DNA from: Liolophura sinensis
Taxonomy: Eukaryota; Mollusca; Polyplacophora; Chitonida; Chitonidae
Assembly: GCF_032854445.1 (NCBI RefSeq)
Contig: NC_088297.1
Span: 436,001 to 470,000, forward strand
DNA: 34,000 bases
Direction: 5' to 3'
Numbering within the stretch: position 1 is the stretch's first letter; each line of letters opens with the position of its first letter. A program made the position numbers and the translations under genes. This document shows, piece after piece, positions 21,874 to 30,496 of the stretch. The notes under the pieces were generated by a model. It searched no databases. It was not told where the DNA came from and worked only from the letters and a program-made list of their open reading frames with translations.

Positions 21874-22027
21874 GTGCTTTTCGGTTCAACCTCTGGAGGT
21901 TTGGTGAATGGATCGAGGTGGTCGTGGACGATAACTTACCGGTGCTGGATGGAGAGCTAGCCTACTGTGGGACGCTCGGCTCACCACCCGAATTCTGGGC
22001 GCCGCTCTTAGAAAAGGCGTACGCCAA
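21874..22027 (+). CDS. Calpain-like exon 2: core of PC1
   Basis: The acceptor is 'ttggtttttgcag' ending 21873 and the donor 'caa|gtaagtc' at 22028. The exon completes a Gly codon with exon 1 (phase 1) and leaves two bases for exon 3 (phase 2). The protein reads 'GAFRFNLWRFGEWIEVVVDD', then 'NLPVLDGELAYCG' and 'PPEFWAPLLEKAYAK'. This is the strongest calpain signature here: the family has 'G.F.F.FW.YGEWV.VVVDDRLP' and 'EFW.ALLEKAYAK' in this order. The exon shows no damage. It is followed by a normal, non-repetitive intron of 332 bp. Confidence 0.93.
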
Positions 22028-22359
22028 GTAAGTCTGCAGACATGTGTGTTTCATTTTTTGATTTTTCGTTCCATGTTTACTTATGTATTGACCTGTCAAA
22101 AGCCGGGTATTGAGGCATCCCTCTTCGGTGTTTATCTTACGGAATTATATGTCAGTGCCAAAGAAAGATGGCCCATTGCACTTTAGGAACAAGCATGCGA
22201 GATCCGATCAGATACGAATGTATAAACAAAATACTAAGAATGTATGTAAAGGCATTCCTCCAGAGAAAGTATGGTCTCCATCTCTGTCTGTCCATCAAGT
22301 TGATCAGTCATTCAGTTGAATAGTTAAATGAGTTTTTCCGTTTTCCGTTGTTTTCACAG

Positions 22360-22583
22360 ATGTTGTAAAACTTACGAAGCCATCGAGGTTGGGAAGACGC
22401 TCGACGCTCTGACTGACCTCACTGGCGCTATTTGCGAACACTTTACTCCGGATATCACTCCGCCCGAGAACTTCTTCCATCTCTTGTACAAATCCAGTGT
22501 AAAACCGGTCCTTCATGGTCTGCTGGAGAAACGAGAAACGTCTGACGTCAACGGGATTTGACCATGAACCCGACAAGTCGCAG
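22360..22583 (+). CDS. Calpain-like exon 3, carrying a one-base frameshift
   Basis: The acceptor is 'gttgttttcacag' ending 22359 and the donor 'cgcag|gtatgt' at 22584. The exon starts with the third base of a Lys codon and reads 'CCKTYEAIEVGKTLDALTDL', 'TGAICEHFTPDITPPENFF' and 'HLLYKSSV'. Typical calpain PC1/PC2 sequence has 'CYEALEGG...AL.D.TGG...' here. After Val the frame breaks at the run of four A (22501-22504). One A too many puts the rest out of frame, with a stop at 22559-22561. One frame over, 'SFMVCWRNEK' and 'GFDHEPDKSQ' follow and join the next exon in phase 0. Either this is a disabling mutation or a homopolymer error in the sequence. Confidence 0.85.
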
Positions 22584-22636
22584 GTATGTGTTCTGTGGAA
22601 ACAACTCGAATTGGAATTTTGAGGATTTCTAAGTTT

Positions 22637-22720
22637 TTCTTTTTAGACTCCAAAAGATGACAAAGAGCCTAAAATAAATTTGAAATTTTCTATTTTTAGA
22701 CTACAAAGAATGATAAAGGG
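22637..22720. repeat. Duplicated exon start with two acceptor-like sites
   Basis: 'tttttagactccaaaagatg' at 22642 and 'tttttagactacaaagaatg' at 22695 are about 80 percent alike and 53 bp apart. Each has a pyrimidine run, TAG and the first codons of exon 4. Using the upstream site would add 53 bases and shift the frame, so the downstream one is taken as real. Confidence 0.7.
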
Positions 22721-22765
22721 GATAAATCAGAAAAATATCTGCACATGATAACAGCGACAAGTAAG
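22700..22765 (+). CDS. Calpain-like exon 4: short exon with the retained His
   Basis: The acceptor is 'ttctatttttag' ending 22699 and the donor 'gtaag|gtgagc' at 22766. It is exactly 22 codons, phase 0 at both ends, matching both neighbours. The protein is 'TTKNDKGDKSEKYLHMITAT' plus 'SK'. In calpains the catalytic His lies in 'GHAYSVT' just before the strand leading to the Asn. By position, 'LHMITAT' is the counterpart, so His is kept while its neighbours have changed. The exon is short and weakly conserved, so it rests mostly on splice sites and phase. Confidence 0.65.
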
Positions 22766-23040
22766 GTGAGCTGGTAGAGAGATGGTAAGATATCATTAGA
22801 CGAGATGTGTGAAAATCTATAAATGATGACTACGCTATACCCTCTTTGATAACAGAATATATAATCCAATGTTCACGGAAGGTGCTTTGGTATGTAAACT
22901 CGATATAACCCTGGTGTGTGATGTGTCGAATGATATATTTAAAGGCGTGTCATTTTGTACATCCACAAATACATGTCGTCTCCAGGTAGCTCTATAGCAC
23001 TTATACGTTACTTTATATACTTTCTAAGTTCTTGATTTAA

Positions 23041-23281
23041 CACGCCAGCAAGGCGCAATGACCCAGGGGCATCCCACCAATACGATCGCCGTGAGTTCAA
23101 ATCCAGCTCATGCTGGCTTCCTCTTTGGTCGTACGTGGAAAAGTCTACTAGCAACCTACGGATGGTCGTGGATTTCCACTGGACTGTGCCCGGTTTCCTC
23201 CCACCATAATGCTGATCGCCGTGGTATAAGTGAAGTATTCTTGAATAGGGCGTAAAACACCAATGAAATCAATAAAAAAAT
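23041..23281 (+). mobile_element. Type A SINE, head truncated
   Basis: Starts in the tRNA-like head at 'aaggcgcaatgacccaggg' and continues through 'gccgtgagttcaaatccagc', 'ggatggtcgtggatttcc', 'ggtttcctcccaccataatg' to 'caatgaaatcaataaaaaaa'. It lies in the calpain intron between exons 4 and 5. A minisatellite starts directly after its tail. Confidence 0.9.
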
Positions 23282-23285
23282 TGGT

Positions 23286-23540
23286 CATTATGTTACATCT
23301 TTGTTTGGGTTGATCATCGTGGTTACATCTTTGTTTGGGTTGATCATCGTGGTTACATCTTTGTTTGGGTTGATCATCGTGGTTACATCTTTGTTTGGGG
23401 TTGATCATCGTGGTTACATCTTTGTTTGGGTTGATCATCGTGGTTACATCTTAGTTTGGGTTGATCATCGTGGTTACATCTTTGTTTGGGTTCATCATCA
23501 TGGTTACATTTTCGGTTGGGTTGGTCATTGCGTAACACAT
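23286..23540. repeat. 30-bp minisatellite directly after a SINE tail
   Basis: About 8.5 copies of 'ggttacatctttgtttgggt' plus 'tgatcatcgt'. The unit contains the palindrome 'tgatca'. The period is a multiple of three, hence open frames on both strands, although a one-base insertion near 23400 shifts register. Confidence 0.95.
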
Positions 23541-23833
23541 TTTTACACAATTGCTCCCCGAGATTCAGCTAAATTTATTAATGTTGTTGTTGAACAAAAC
23601 GTATTGTGTCGTTGTCTGTAATAGTTTGGGGGTAAAATGCGGACAGCTGCAAATATGTATCATGGTGTGACACGAAATAACTGAATGCTCTGTCATTTTT
23701 GCCACTTACTCCACTTCTAACCCTACAATGCCCTATGGAAGCCCTACTTCTCTAAAATGGTCACGAGTCAATGCTCTCCGGTCAAACGCGAGGGAGTGTA
23801 TTGTTATTTTGAAGAATGGCTGTCTTATTTCAG

Positions 23834-23925
23834 TTCCCTACAACGGACGGTAGATTTATTGAGATGGTCCGCCTGAAGTCTGTGTTCAAACAAGAGCCAA
23901 AGTGGCACGGGAAGTTCTCAGACAG
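23834..23925 (+). CDS. Calpain-like exon 5: Asn site region, Asn replaced
   Basis: The acceptor is 'ctgtcttatttcag' ending 23833 and the donor 'gacag|gtaaat' at 23926; phase 0 in, phase 2 out. The protein is 'FPTTDGRFIEMVRLKSVFKQ' then 'EPKWHGKFSD'. Calpains read 'LIRIRNPWG..EW.G.WSD' here. The flanking pattern (hydrophobic-R-x-K/R before, W.G..SD after) aligns well, but 'NPWG' is 'SVFK', so the catalytic Asn is Ser and the following Trp is Phe. Together with exon 1 this removes two of the three triad residues. Confidence 0.85.
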
Positions 23926-23961
23926 GTAAATTGGCCCAAACTAAGAGCATCAACCAACACT

Positions 23962-24188
23962 ACACTCAAAAAAATATAAAGTCTGTTGCCTGAACGAAGT
24001 TAGAATGTATTCCGTTATTTTAACATAATACCGTGTCATATTGAACATAATATCCTGGTAGTCTAACAGAATCTTTGTTTTAAATAATATAATTTTTTTT
24101 TATTTAAGTGAATAATCTACTGAAATAGCAGAATACATTCCAGGGTCATTTTCTGAAAACATTAACAGATTAACTTTTTGAGTGTATG
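23962..24188. mobile_element. MITE-like palindromic element, copy 4
   Basis: Terminal inverted repeats are clear: 'acactcaaaaaaatataaa' at the left and 'aactttttgagtgta' at the right. Shares 'gttagaatgtattccgtta' and 'aatatcctggtagtctaac' with the other copies. It lies in the intron 37 bp after exon 5. Confidence 0.85.
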
Positions 24189-24296
24189 TGTATTCACCGC
24201 TTTAGTGATGGGGCATTTATATTGTGGGTTCAAATGAAGTCTACACATCGTTACGTATGGTTTACATCTCCCGGATGGCATACCTAGGCCATGTAA

Positions 24297-24405
24297 ATTT
24301 ATTTATTTATTTGATTAGTGTTTTACGCCGTACTCCAGAATATTTCACCTATACGACGGCGGCCAGCATTATGGTGGGTGGAAACCACAGAGCCCGGCTC
24401 GAAAA
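24297..24405 (-). mobile_element. Type A SINE, 3' fragment (first of two)
   Basis: Reads in reverse from tail 'tttatttatttatttgatta' through 'cgccgtactccagaatattt', 'acgacggcggccagcattat' and 'ggtggaaaccacagagcccg', then breaks off. Confidence 0.88.
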
Positions 24406-24449
24406 TAGATTTGAGAATTTCTGTGAAAGGAAACCAGGCCTTGAGGCTC

Positions 24450-24585
24450 ATTTGTTGATTGACTGGTGTCTTACGCCGTGGTTAAGAATATTTCACTTAT
24501 ACGACCGCGGCCAGCATTATGGTGCGAGAAAAAGAAAGACAGGAGGTTGCTGGCAGATCTTCCCACGCACGAGGCTCATCTATGT
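24450..24585 (-). mobile_element. Type A SINE, partial (second of two)
   Basis: 'gattgactggtgtcttacgc', 'aagaatatttcacttatacg', 'gcggccagcattatggtgcg' and 'gttgctggcagatcttccc' follow the type A order in reverse. It is a second, independent insertion or a duplication of the preceding fragment. Confidence 0.82.
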
Positions 24586-24767
24586 TTAATATGAATTACA
24601 TTAAGTTTCCTGATAGGCAGCTGTTTTTTTTTTCTCTCTTGACTGTTTTTTTATGTAACTTATAATAAAATCTTAAGGTCTTTACCTATGGTACATGTAC
24701 GTCTGTAACCTTATTGAATTATCCCATTTTAAAAAAATTGAATTAAATTTTACTGTAACAACGAAAA

Positions 24768-24992
24768 CCAGAGAGGGCTGCCTTAGTCGATATAATTAAG
24801 ACGTACAACATAGAGCGGAAAACCAGTTCAGCGACGACACCGTTATAAACGTACTCCATAGAGAGTAAAACCAGCGCAGAGATGACATCGTTATAGACGT
24901 CCTGCATAGAGAGTAAAACCAGTCCAGCGACGACTGCGTGGTAGTTGGCAATTGGTCTCACGTAACCTGTGAAATACGGCCTCCTATCAGTT
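24768..24992. repeat. Dispersed repeat D, copy 2
   Basis: Contains three 'agagcggaaaaccag' / 'agagagtaaaaccag' units about 60 bp apart, then 'gtggtagttggcaattgg', 'tcacgtaacctgtgaaatac' and 'cctcctatcagtttgacc'. It matches 14985-15195 block for block, but with three units instead of two. Its end lies 69 bp before exon 6. Confidence 0.75.
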
Positions 24993-25061
24993 TGACCATT
25001 CGGCCAATAATGTCTGCCAATCCAGAACAAATTAACGTTGTATCTTGTCGTCTATTTCCAG

Positions 25062-25951
25062 TGATACCATCTCGTGGGAATCGCTCAACAAAGAGTTTGC
25101 TGATAAATACAAGCCTCTGACACACAAGGACGACGACGAATTCTGGATCTGCCTGGAGGACTTTCAGTGCAACTTTGGCGGTCTGGTTATCTGCAGTAGC
25201 CCGGAGCCGTCCCGCTGTCAGGGGTTTAACATCGAGAGGAAATATTCATTACGGAAACACTCCGCCGCCAGAAAGACATGTCATTCTTTTCCGTATTCCG
25301 CCGGCAAGGCGAACCGACCCGCGCGCCACTCCACGGAGGGAATGTTTGCTCACACGCCTGAGGGAAATGTTCGGTCCTCGATGGAAAAATATCGGCTGAA
25401 TAGTAAAGAAGAGGTTAATGCGAACACAACTAGAGCCATTCGTGTTAAGGAGACGTATAATACTGTCAAGGTAGACAACTCCAAGTCGAAGGGTTTTACC
25501 ACTGACAACTCCAGTGGCAGAGATTCTAGTCCGGTTTCCTTCACAGCCAAACACATCAAAAAAGGATCACTACGAAAACAGCTATCAGGACATAAAAGTC
25601 GTGCCCGAAAACTGCCTACCAACGAGCCGGGCTTACAAAAGACGTCCTCTCTGCCCATTAAAGGGGTAGGCTCCACTGACAATGACCTTGACACTGAAGC
25701 CGAAACGAAGTTGTCGGTAGAGGACACATACAGCACCTCAGATATTTACATCACAGTCCAAGCCAGCCGATCACGTGAAAACTCAATCGGCAGACCTCGG
25801 TCTGCGCCTGCGCCTTCACATATCCCACGGGCCCAGTCCACGGGCTCGATCAGCAGTCTTACCCAGAGTACCTTTCTGGCCACCAGGGCTGACCACTTCC
25901 GGTCGCATGGATCCTGGCACCAGTTGGTTTGTGTCAATGGGACGCTTTTCC
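25062..25951 (+). CDS. Calpain-like exon 6: end of PC2, long inserted region, start of domain III
   Basis: The acceptor is 'gtctatttccag' ending 25061 and the donor 'ttcc|gtaaga' at 25952; phase 2 in, phase 1 out, about 297 codons without a stop. Codons 1-46 are the end of the protease core: 'DTISWESLNKEFADKYKPLT', 'HKDDDEFWICLEDFQCNF', 'GGLVICSS', matching 'DGEFWMSF.DF...F..LEICNL' of calpains. The last 14 codons, 'GSWHQLVCVNGTLF', fit the start of domain III ('G.W..G...GG..N...F'). Between them (25201-25908) lie about 235 residues rich in Ser, Thr, Arg, Lys and Asn, with no recognised domain and probably disordered. Typical calpains have almost no linker here. The open frame across 890 bp suggests that this insert was translated until recently. 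Confidence 0.88.
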
Positions 25952-27621
25952 GTAAGATCCCGTGTTTTCAATGTTATTATTACTTTTGAAATCTGACATA
26001 GATGATTCGCACTCGAAGCCATACTGGATCTTTGACAAAAGAACTCCATGGTCAATGTCCACACAATGAAACGCACACTCCATCAAAGTATTCTGCCAGA
26101 GATAGGCCGGAAGTGCAACTCATCCATTTACACGTGTTGTCAGGAAATCCCCCTTAAAGACCACACTAAAATGAAGTATATATCAGATGAAAGATTATTA
26201 AAAACTGTTCAGGAGTCCGACTTATTTTTTTAGGATTTTTCTAACCGAGTGGAACTGTGTTAAAAGATCAGATACTACGGTAGTGTGTTGTGACCCAGAA
26301 GGTATCAATTACGTAACATCTCTACTTTTTGCCTGAAACGATTTATTTCAAGGTCAAATCAGCAAATGCATTTCTAGGTTTATACGTATACGCACTTTGA
26401 ATGCTGAAATGTAGCAGTCTAGTGTGTTATAAGTAGCTAAAACCTTATGTGACGTCACTGGTTCCCAATGTGGTCAGAAAAGGCCACAATGGAATGAAAT
26501 ATTCAAATGCATTCTACTAGGTTAAACAAATTGTAGAAAAATGAATCCAACTGTTTTCCTGGACAGTTTTTAATCGTCTATCATCTGATACATACTTCAT
26601 TTTAGTGTTTTCCTTTCCTTTAATAACAATGTTCAACTTTGTCGTACACTCCTTTTCAGCACGTGCGTGAGAAGAACATTTTCTCAGATATCTACCACAA
26701 CACAATGTAGAAACAAATCTTTAAAGAGTATAATTTAAAAGGCACTAAATATCAATGCATAGTTCTATATAACTAAACTATATAACTAACAGGACCTTTG
26801 CTCACATTTCTTGACGGTTTAAACTGAAATTAAATGCATTCAGTTGTTTGAATTCTAATGTGAGATTTATCAACGAAATTAGCAGTGGCAGGGAGCTCTG
26901 GCGTTATATCACTTTTTTCTTTATATTTACCCACATTAGAAAATTTTGAGCATTATTCAAGTAATCTTTCATTCTATCATTAAAATCAGTGGAGACAAGA
27001 ACATCTTTCTACCTAAACACCAATTGTGTGGCTCATGAGACCCACTGTAATCACTGTAATCAAATCATTATAATATGTTTAACAAAAAAAGGAAACAAAG
27101 TGCGTTTAGCTGTCTTTCTGATGAACATCACTTTAATGTTTAGCTTTATTTTGCTTTAAATTTTCAAGAGGTGTAATTCATTTGGGTATTATCAGAAATA
27201 CATAAATAGTGAGAAGTGTGTCACGCTCCTTTTAAATGATTTCCCATCTATAGGTACTCCCAATCCATAATGATTGGTGCGTACAGTCACAGCAATAACC
27301 GGTCTGACATTTCTGTTTATAGACGAACACGTCACGATACATTCTGAGGAAACCAACGGTAATTACTAATCGCGTCATGCAGATTACAGATTATTTCCCA
27401 TAATTCACCGGTATCGTTTTGTGTGTAATAATCAACACCTTCTCAGTGAACTGGTACCTATCAAAGCGAGTACCATATAACAGAGTGGCAAACTTCTCTG
27501 TGTTTATCTAATTCTGATATTATGACACCAAGCCCTAAAGGAATTTGAATTACTCGGCAATAATACTGCACCAAGCAGAAAACACTTTACTTTCACTCTC
27601 CGTTTTTCTTTTAATCTGCAG
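25952..27621. other. Intron 6, with a separated inverted repeat
   Basis: The intron is AT-rich. The only structure seen is a pair of 52-bp inverted arms, 26163-26214 and 26557-26608, with 5 mismatches; see the separate entry. The short open frames here have no support. Confidence 0.6.
26163..26608. repeat. Inverted repeat, 52-bp arms, 342-bp spacer
   Basis: 'acactaaaatgaagtatata' (26163) and its partner ending 'acttcattttagtgt' (26608) are reverse complements over 52 bp, 47 of 52 identical. Both arms read as 'MKYxSDxRxLKTVQE' in opposite strands, which is a consequence of the arm sequence. It could be a small DNA element of about 450 bp with terminal inverted repeats, or two opposed copies of a dispersed repeat. 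Confidence 0.8.
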
Positions 27622-27833
27622 GAGAATCTGGCTCACCGAGACTCCTCGTCGATTCCAAGAACTTTGGTACCCGTGTTTTGCTGACGATCACAAAACCAGA
27701 CCCCGTCAACGAGAACATCGCGCTGGATTTCGAGGGTCGTAGCCACGTGCTTATCTCCCTTATCCAGGACTACCGTAGAGGATCTAGCATTTCTGGTATT
27801 CTCATGGCTCACATAGGTTTCTACGTTTATAAG
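27622..27833 (+). CDS. Calpain-like exon 7: C2-like domain III, middle
   Basis: The acceptor is 'cttttaatctgcag' ending 27621 and the donor 'aag|gtaaac' at 27834. It completes an Arg codon with exon 6 and ends in phase 0. It reads 'ESGSPRLLVDSKNFGTRVLL', 'TITKPDPVNENIALDFEGRS', 'HVLISLIQDYRRGSSISGI', 'LMAHIGFYVYK'. Family members have 'N.Q+...L..' then 'V..SL.QKDRR' and 'IGF.+Y+' at these places. The last 28-30 bases of the exon ('atggctcacatag...tataag') are the first half of a 60-bp tandem repeat running for the next 1.5 kb, so exon sequence and splice donor are part of the repeat unit. Confidence 0.87.
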
Positions 27834-29335
27834 GTAAACTTATGGCCAAAGTTATAGAGCTACTTGGCTCACATAAGCTACAATGTTTATAAGGTAAACT
27901 CATAGCCAAAGTTATAGAGCTACTTGGCTCACATAGGCTTCTACGTTTATAAGGTAAACTCATAGCCAAAGTTATAGAGCTACTTGGCTCACATAGGCTA
28001 CCATGTTTATAAGGGTAACTCAGAGTCAAAGTTATAGAGCTACTTGGCTCACATAGGCTTCCATGTTTATATGGTAAACTCATAGCCAAAGTTATAGAGC
28101 TACTTGGCTCACATAGGCTGCCATGTTTATAAGGTAAACTCATAGCCAAAGTTATAGAGCTACTTGGCTCACACAGGCTTCTACGTTTATAAGGTAAACT
28201 CATAGCCAAAGTTATAGATCTACTTGGCTCACATAGGCTACCATGTTTATAAGGTAAACTCATGGCCAAAGTTATAGAGCTGCATGGCTCACATAGGCTT
28301 CTTCGTTTATAAGGTAAACTCATAGCCCAAGTTATAGATCTACTTGGCTCACATAGGCTTCCATGTTTATAAGGGTAACTCATAGCCAAAGTTATAGAGC
28401 TGCATGGCTCACATAGGCTTCTTCGTTTATAAGGAAAACTTTTAGCCCAAGTTATAGATCTACTTGGCTCACATAGGCTTCCATGTTTATAAGGGTAACT
28501 CATAGCCAAAGTTATAGAGCTGCATGGCTCACACAGGCTTCTTCGTTTATAAGGTAAACTCATAGCCCAAGTTATAGATCTACTTGGCTCACATAGGCTT
28601 CCATGTTTATAAGGATAACTCATGGCCAAAGTTATAGAGCTACTTGGCTCACATAGGCTTCCATGTTTATATGGTAAACTCATAGCCAAAGTTATAGAGC
28701 TACTTGGCTCACATAGGCTACCATGTTTATAAGGTAAACTCATAGCCAGTTATAGAGCTAATTTTCTCACTTAGGCTTCCATGTTTATAAGGGTAACTCA
28801 TAGCCAAAGTTATAGAGCTACTTGGTTCACATAGGCTTCTTCGTTTATAAGGTAAACTCATAGCCAAAGTTATAGAGCTACTTGGCTCACATAGGCTACC
28901 ATGTTTATAAGGGTAACTCATGGCCAAAGTTATAGAGCTACTTGGCTCACACAGGCTTCTTCGTTTATAAGGGTAACCCATGGCCAAAGCTATAGATCTA
29001 CTTGGCTCACATAGGCTTCCATGTTTATATGGTAAACTCATAGCCAAAGTTATAGAGCTACTTGGCTCACATAGGCTACCATGTTTATAAGGTAAACTCA
29101 TAGCCAAAGTCATAGAGCTATTTGGCTCACTTAGGCTTCCATGTTTATAAGGGTAACTCATAGCCAAAGTTATAGAGCTAGTTGGCTCACATAGGCTTCT
29201 TCTTTTTGTAAGGTAAACTCATAGCCAAAGTTATAGAGCTACTTGGCTCACATAGGCTACCATGTTTATAAGGTAAACTCATAGCCAAAGTTATAGAGCT
29301 ACTTGGCTCACACAGGCTTCTACGTTCATGGGGTA
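27804..29335. repeat. 60-bp minisatellite containing the exon end and 5' splice site
   Basis: About 25 copies of a 60-bp unit: 'ggctcacataggcttctacg', 'tttataaggtaaactcatag', 'ccaaagttatagagctactt'. The first copy holds the real end of exon 7 and its donor at 27834. Later copies repeat 'tataag|gtaaac' every 60 bp, some changed to 'aagggtaac' or 'tatatggtaaac'. Reading on past the true donor meets a stop ('tta tag') within the first unit. Minus-strand frames of 313 and 146 codons ('SLPYKHGSLCEPSSSITLAM') are artefacts of the period. Confidence 0.97.
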
Positions 29336-29700
29336 AGTCAAACCTAGTATTTAAGCATACACGTTTTTAGACTAAGTGAAACTTGGCATTTAGGCATTTG
29401 CGTCGTGTAACGTCTGTAATGCCAGACTTGGCGTTTAGGCTTCTGCGTTTATAAGGTAGAGTCACAATTGGCATTTAGGCTTCTGCGTCCGTAAGGTAAA
29501 AGTTAGACTTGGCAGTTAGTCATCTACTTTGATAAGGTAAAGATAGACTTAAGATTTAGGCTTCTGCATTTATAAGGTAAAAGTCAGACTTAGCAGTTAG
29601 GCATCTACGTTGATCAGGTAAAGTCGCATTTAGCATTTTGATATCCATGTTTATAAGATAAAGTCAGACTTAGTACTTAGGTCGTTTATAAGGTATAGGG
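29336..29700. repeat. Degenerate ~40-45-bp tandem repeat related to the 60-bp array
   Basis: Units such as 'taggcttctgcgtttataag' followed by 'gtaaagtcagacttggcatt' keep the 'ttataag|gtaa' core of the adjoining array but have lost part of the unit and diverged. It looks like an older edge of the same array, and still carries donor-like sites. Confidence 0.8.
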
Positions 29701-30278
29701 CACCTTGCGTGTTAGGTAAGTCACTGACATTAAGTTTCCCCGTCGGTAGTCAGTAGAGTATGTTAGAGGCAAATACTCTTCATTAGGAGTTTTGTCTGTG
29801 CCTATGGTATATGTCACAGAGTATTCCAGTGTAAAACACAAACAGTAAAAAATGTCATGCATTAAAAAATGACATGCATTATCTGCACTATTACGAAAAT
29901 GTAGGGCAAATTTACAGCTTCGCATTGGCCCTACGTGACTTACCGATTAGAGATGGTAACGAAATAGCCAGCAATGTTTGCTGTAAAAGTTGCACTATCA
30001 GTTTTTACAGTGCACTGTAGAGAAAGCTGTTCAAACCACGGTGGAAACCGCTTTGGTGCCCCCTACAGCCTCGAAGTCTGGGATCAAACTCGGGTTGGGA
30101 CATACCAAGCACTTTTAAAATCGTGCTACTGCCTCGTTGCACTCAGAGGTTGGAGCAAGGAAATATGACTTGTGGGCCCGCTTTCTGTATAAGGTGGCTG
30201 GTTGGGGTCACTTAAACACAAGTAAACAACATACATTATCGGCATATGACTTAAGCAAGACTTTGTTTTGTTTTTCAG
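29701..30278. other. Intron 7, 3' part
   Basis: Unique-looking sequence leading to the strong acceptor 'tttgtttttcag' at 30278. The open frames here have no support. A worn SINE-like stretch ('gtggaaaccgctttggtgcc', 30040) is possible but not convincing. Confidence 0.45.
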
Positions 30279-30496
30279 ACTAAAAACCCTGAGAAAGATG
30301 AAAAACGAAGTCTGTCGAAACTGTCGCTGGTTGCCAAACATGATTCTCGCGGGGATTCTCGAGAGATTACCGCAAGACTGGATCTGCTTCCGGGGAACTA
30401 CTTCATTGTGCCTTACTGCTCAGATCGGGATCACGAGGGTGACTTTCTTCTGAGAGTGCTGGGGGTGAAAGACACGATAGCGGCGAAAGCCGGCTG
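30279..30496 (+). CDS. Calpain-like exon 8: end of domain III
   Basis: The acceptor is 'gttttgtttttcag' ending 30278, phase 0. It reads 'TKNPEKDEKRSLSKLSLVAK', 'HDSRGDSREITARLDLLPGN', 'YFIVPYCSDRDHEGDFLLRV', 'LGVKDTIAAKAGW'. Calpain domain III ends with 'R....L.PG.Y.IVP.T..P..EG.FLLRV', so the match is good. The 3' end is open to three readings: a donor 'ctg|gtaagg' at 30497; a weaker donor 'ggg|gtgaaa' at 30465, which would leave phase 0; or termination at the in-frame TAA at 30498-30500. The sequence from about 30465 is the first unit of a tandem repeat that continues downstream, so 'VKDTIAAKAGW' may not be ancestral protein. Confidence 0.83.

Larger units (their letters stand above)
17062..30496 (+). 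pseudogene. Calpain-like gene, partial, with inactive-site changes and a frameshift (gene span)
   Basis: Eight exons on the plus strand encode, in order, the papain-like calpain core (PC1, PC2) and the C2-like domain III. All intron phases agree from exon to exon. The protein joined in this way is about 670 residues without its N-terminus. Calpains are Ca2+-dependent cysteine proteases acting in the cytosol. This one lacks the catalytic Cys (Ala) and Asn (Ser), so it is probably non-proteolytic even if expressed. One frameshift in exon 3 is the reason for the pseudogene call; a sequencing error or a variant allele could also explain it. The conserved coding sequence outside that base argues for recent constraint. 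The first exons lie upstream and were not found. The C-terminus is uncertain. Subfamily cannot be settled by eye. Confidence 0.75.

Noticed and set aside
25350-25736. Minus-strand open frame of 128 codons inside calpain exon 6
   Set aside because: Shadow of the plus-strand coding frame, which has matching splice phases and calpain motifs at both ends.
27802-29167. Long minus-strand open frames (313 and 146 codons) with a 20-residue repeat
   Set aside because: They lie entirely in the 60-bp array whose plus strand begins with a calpain exon end. A period divisible by three keeps them open. There are no splice sites, start context or domain.
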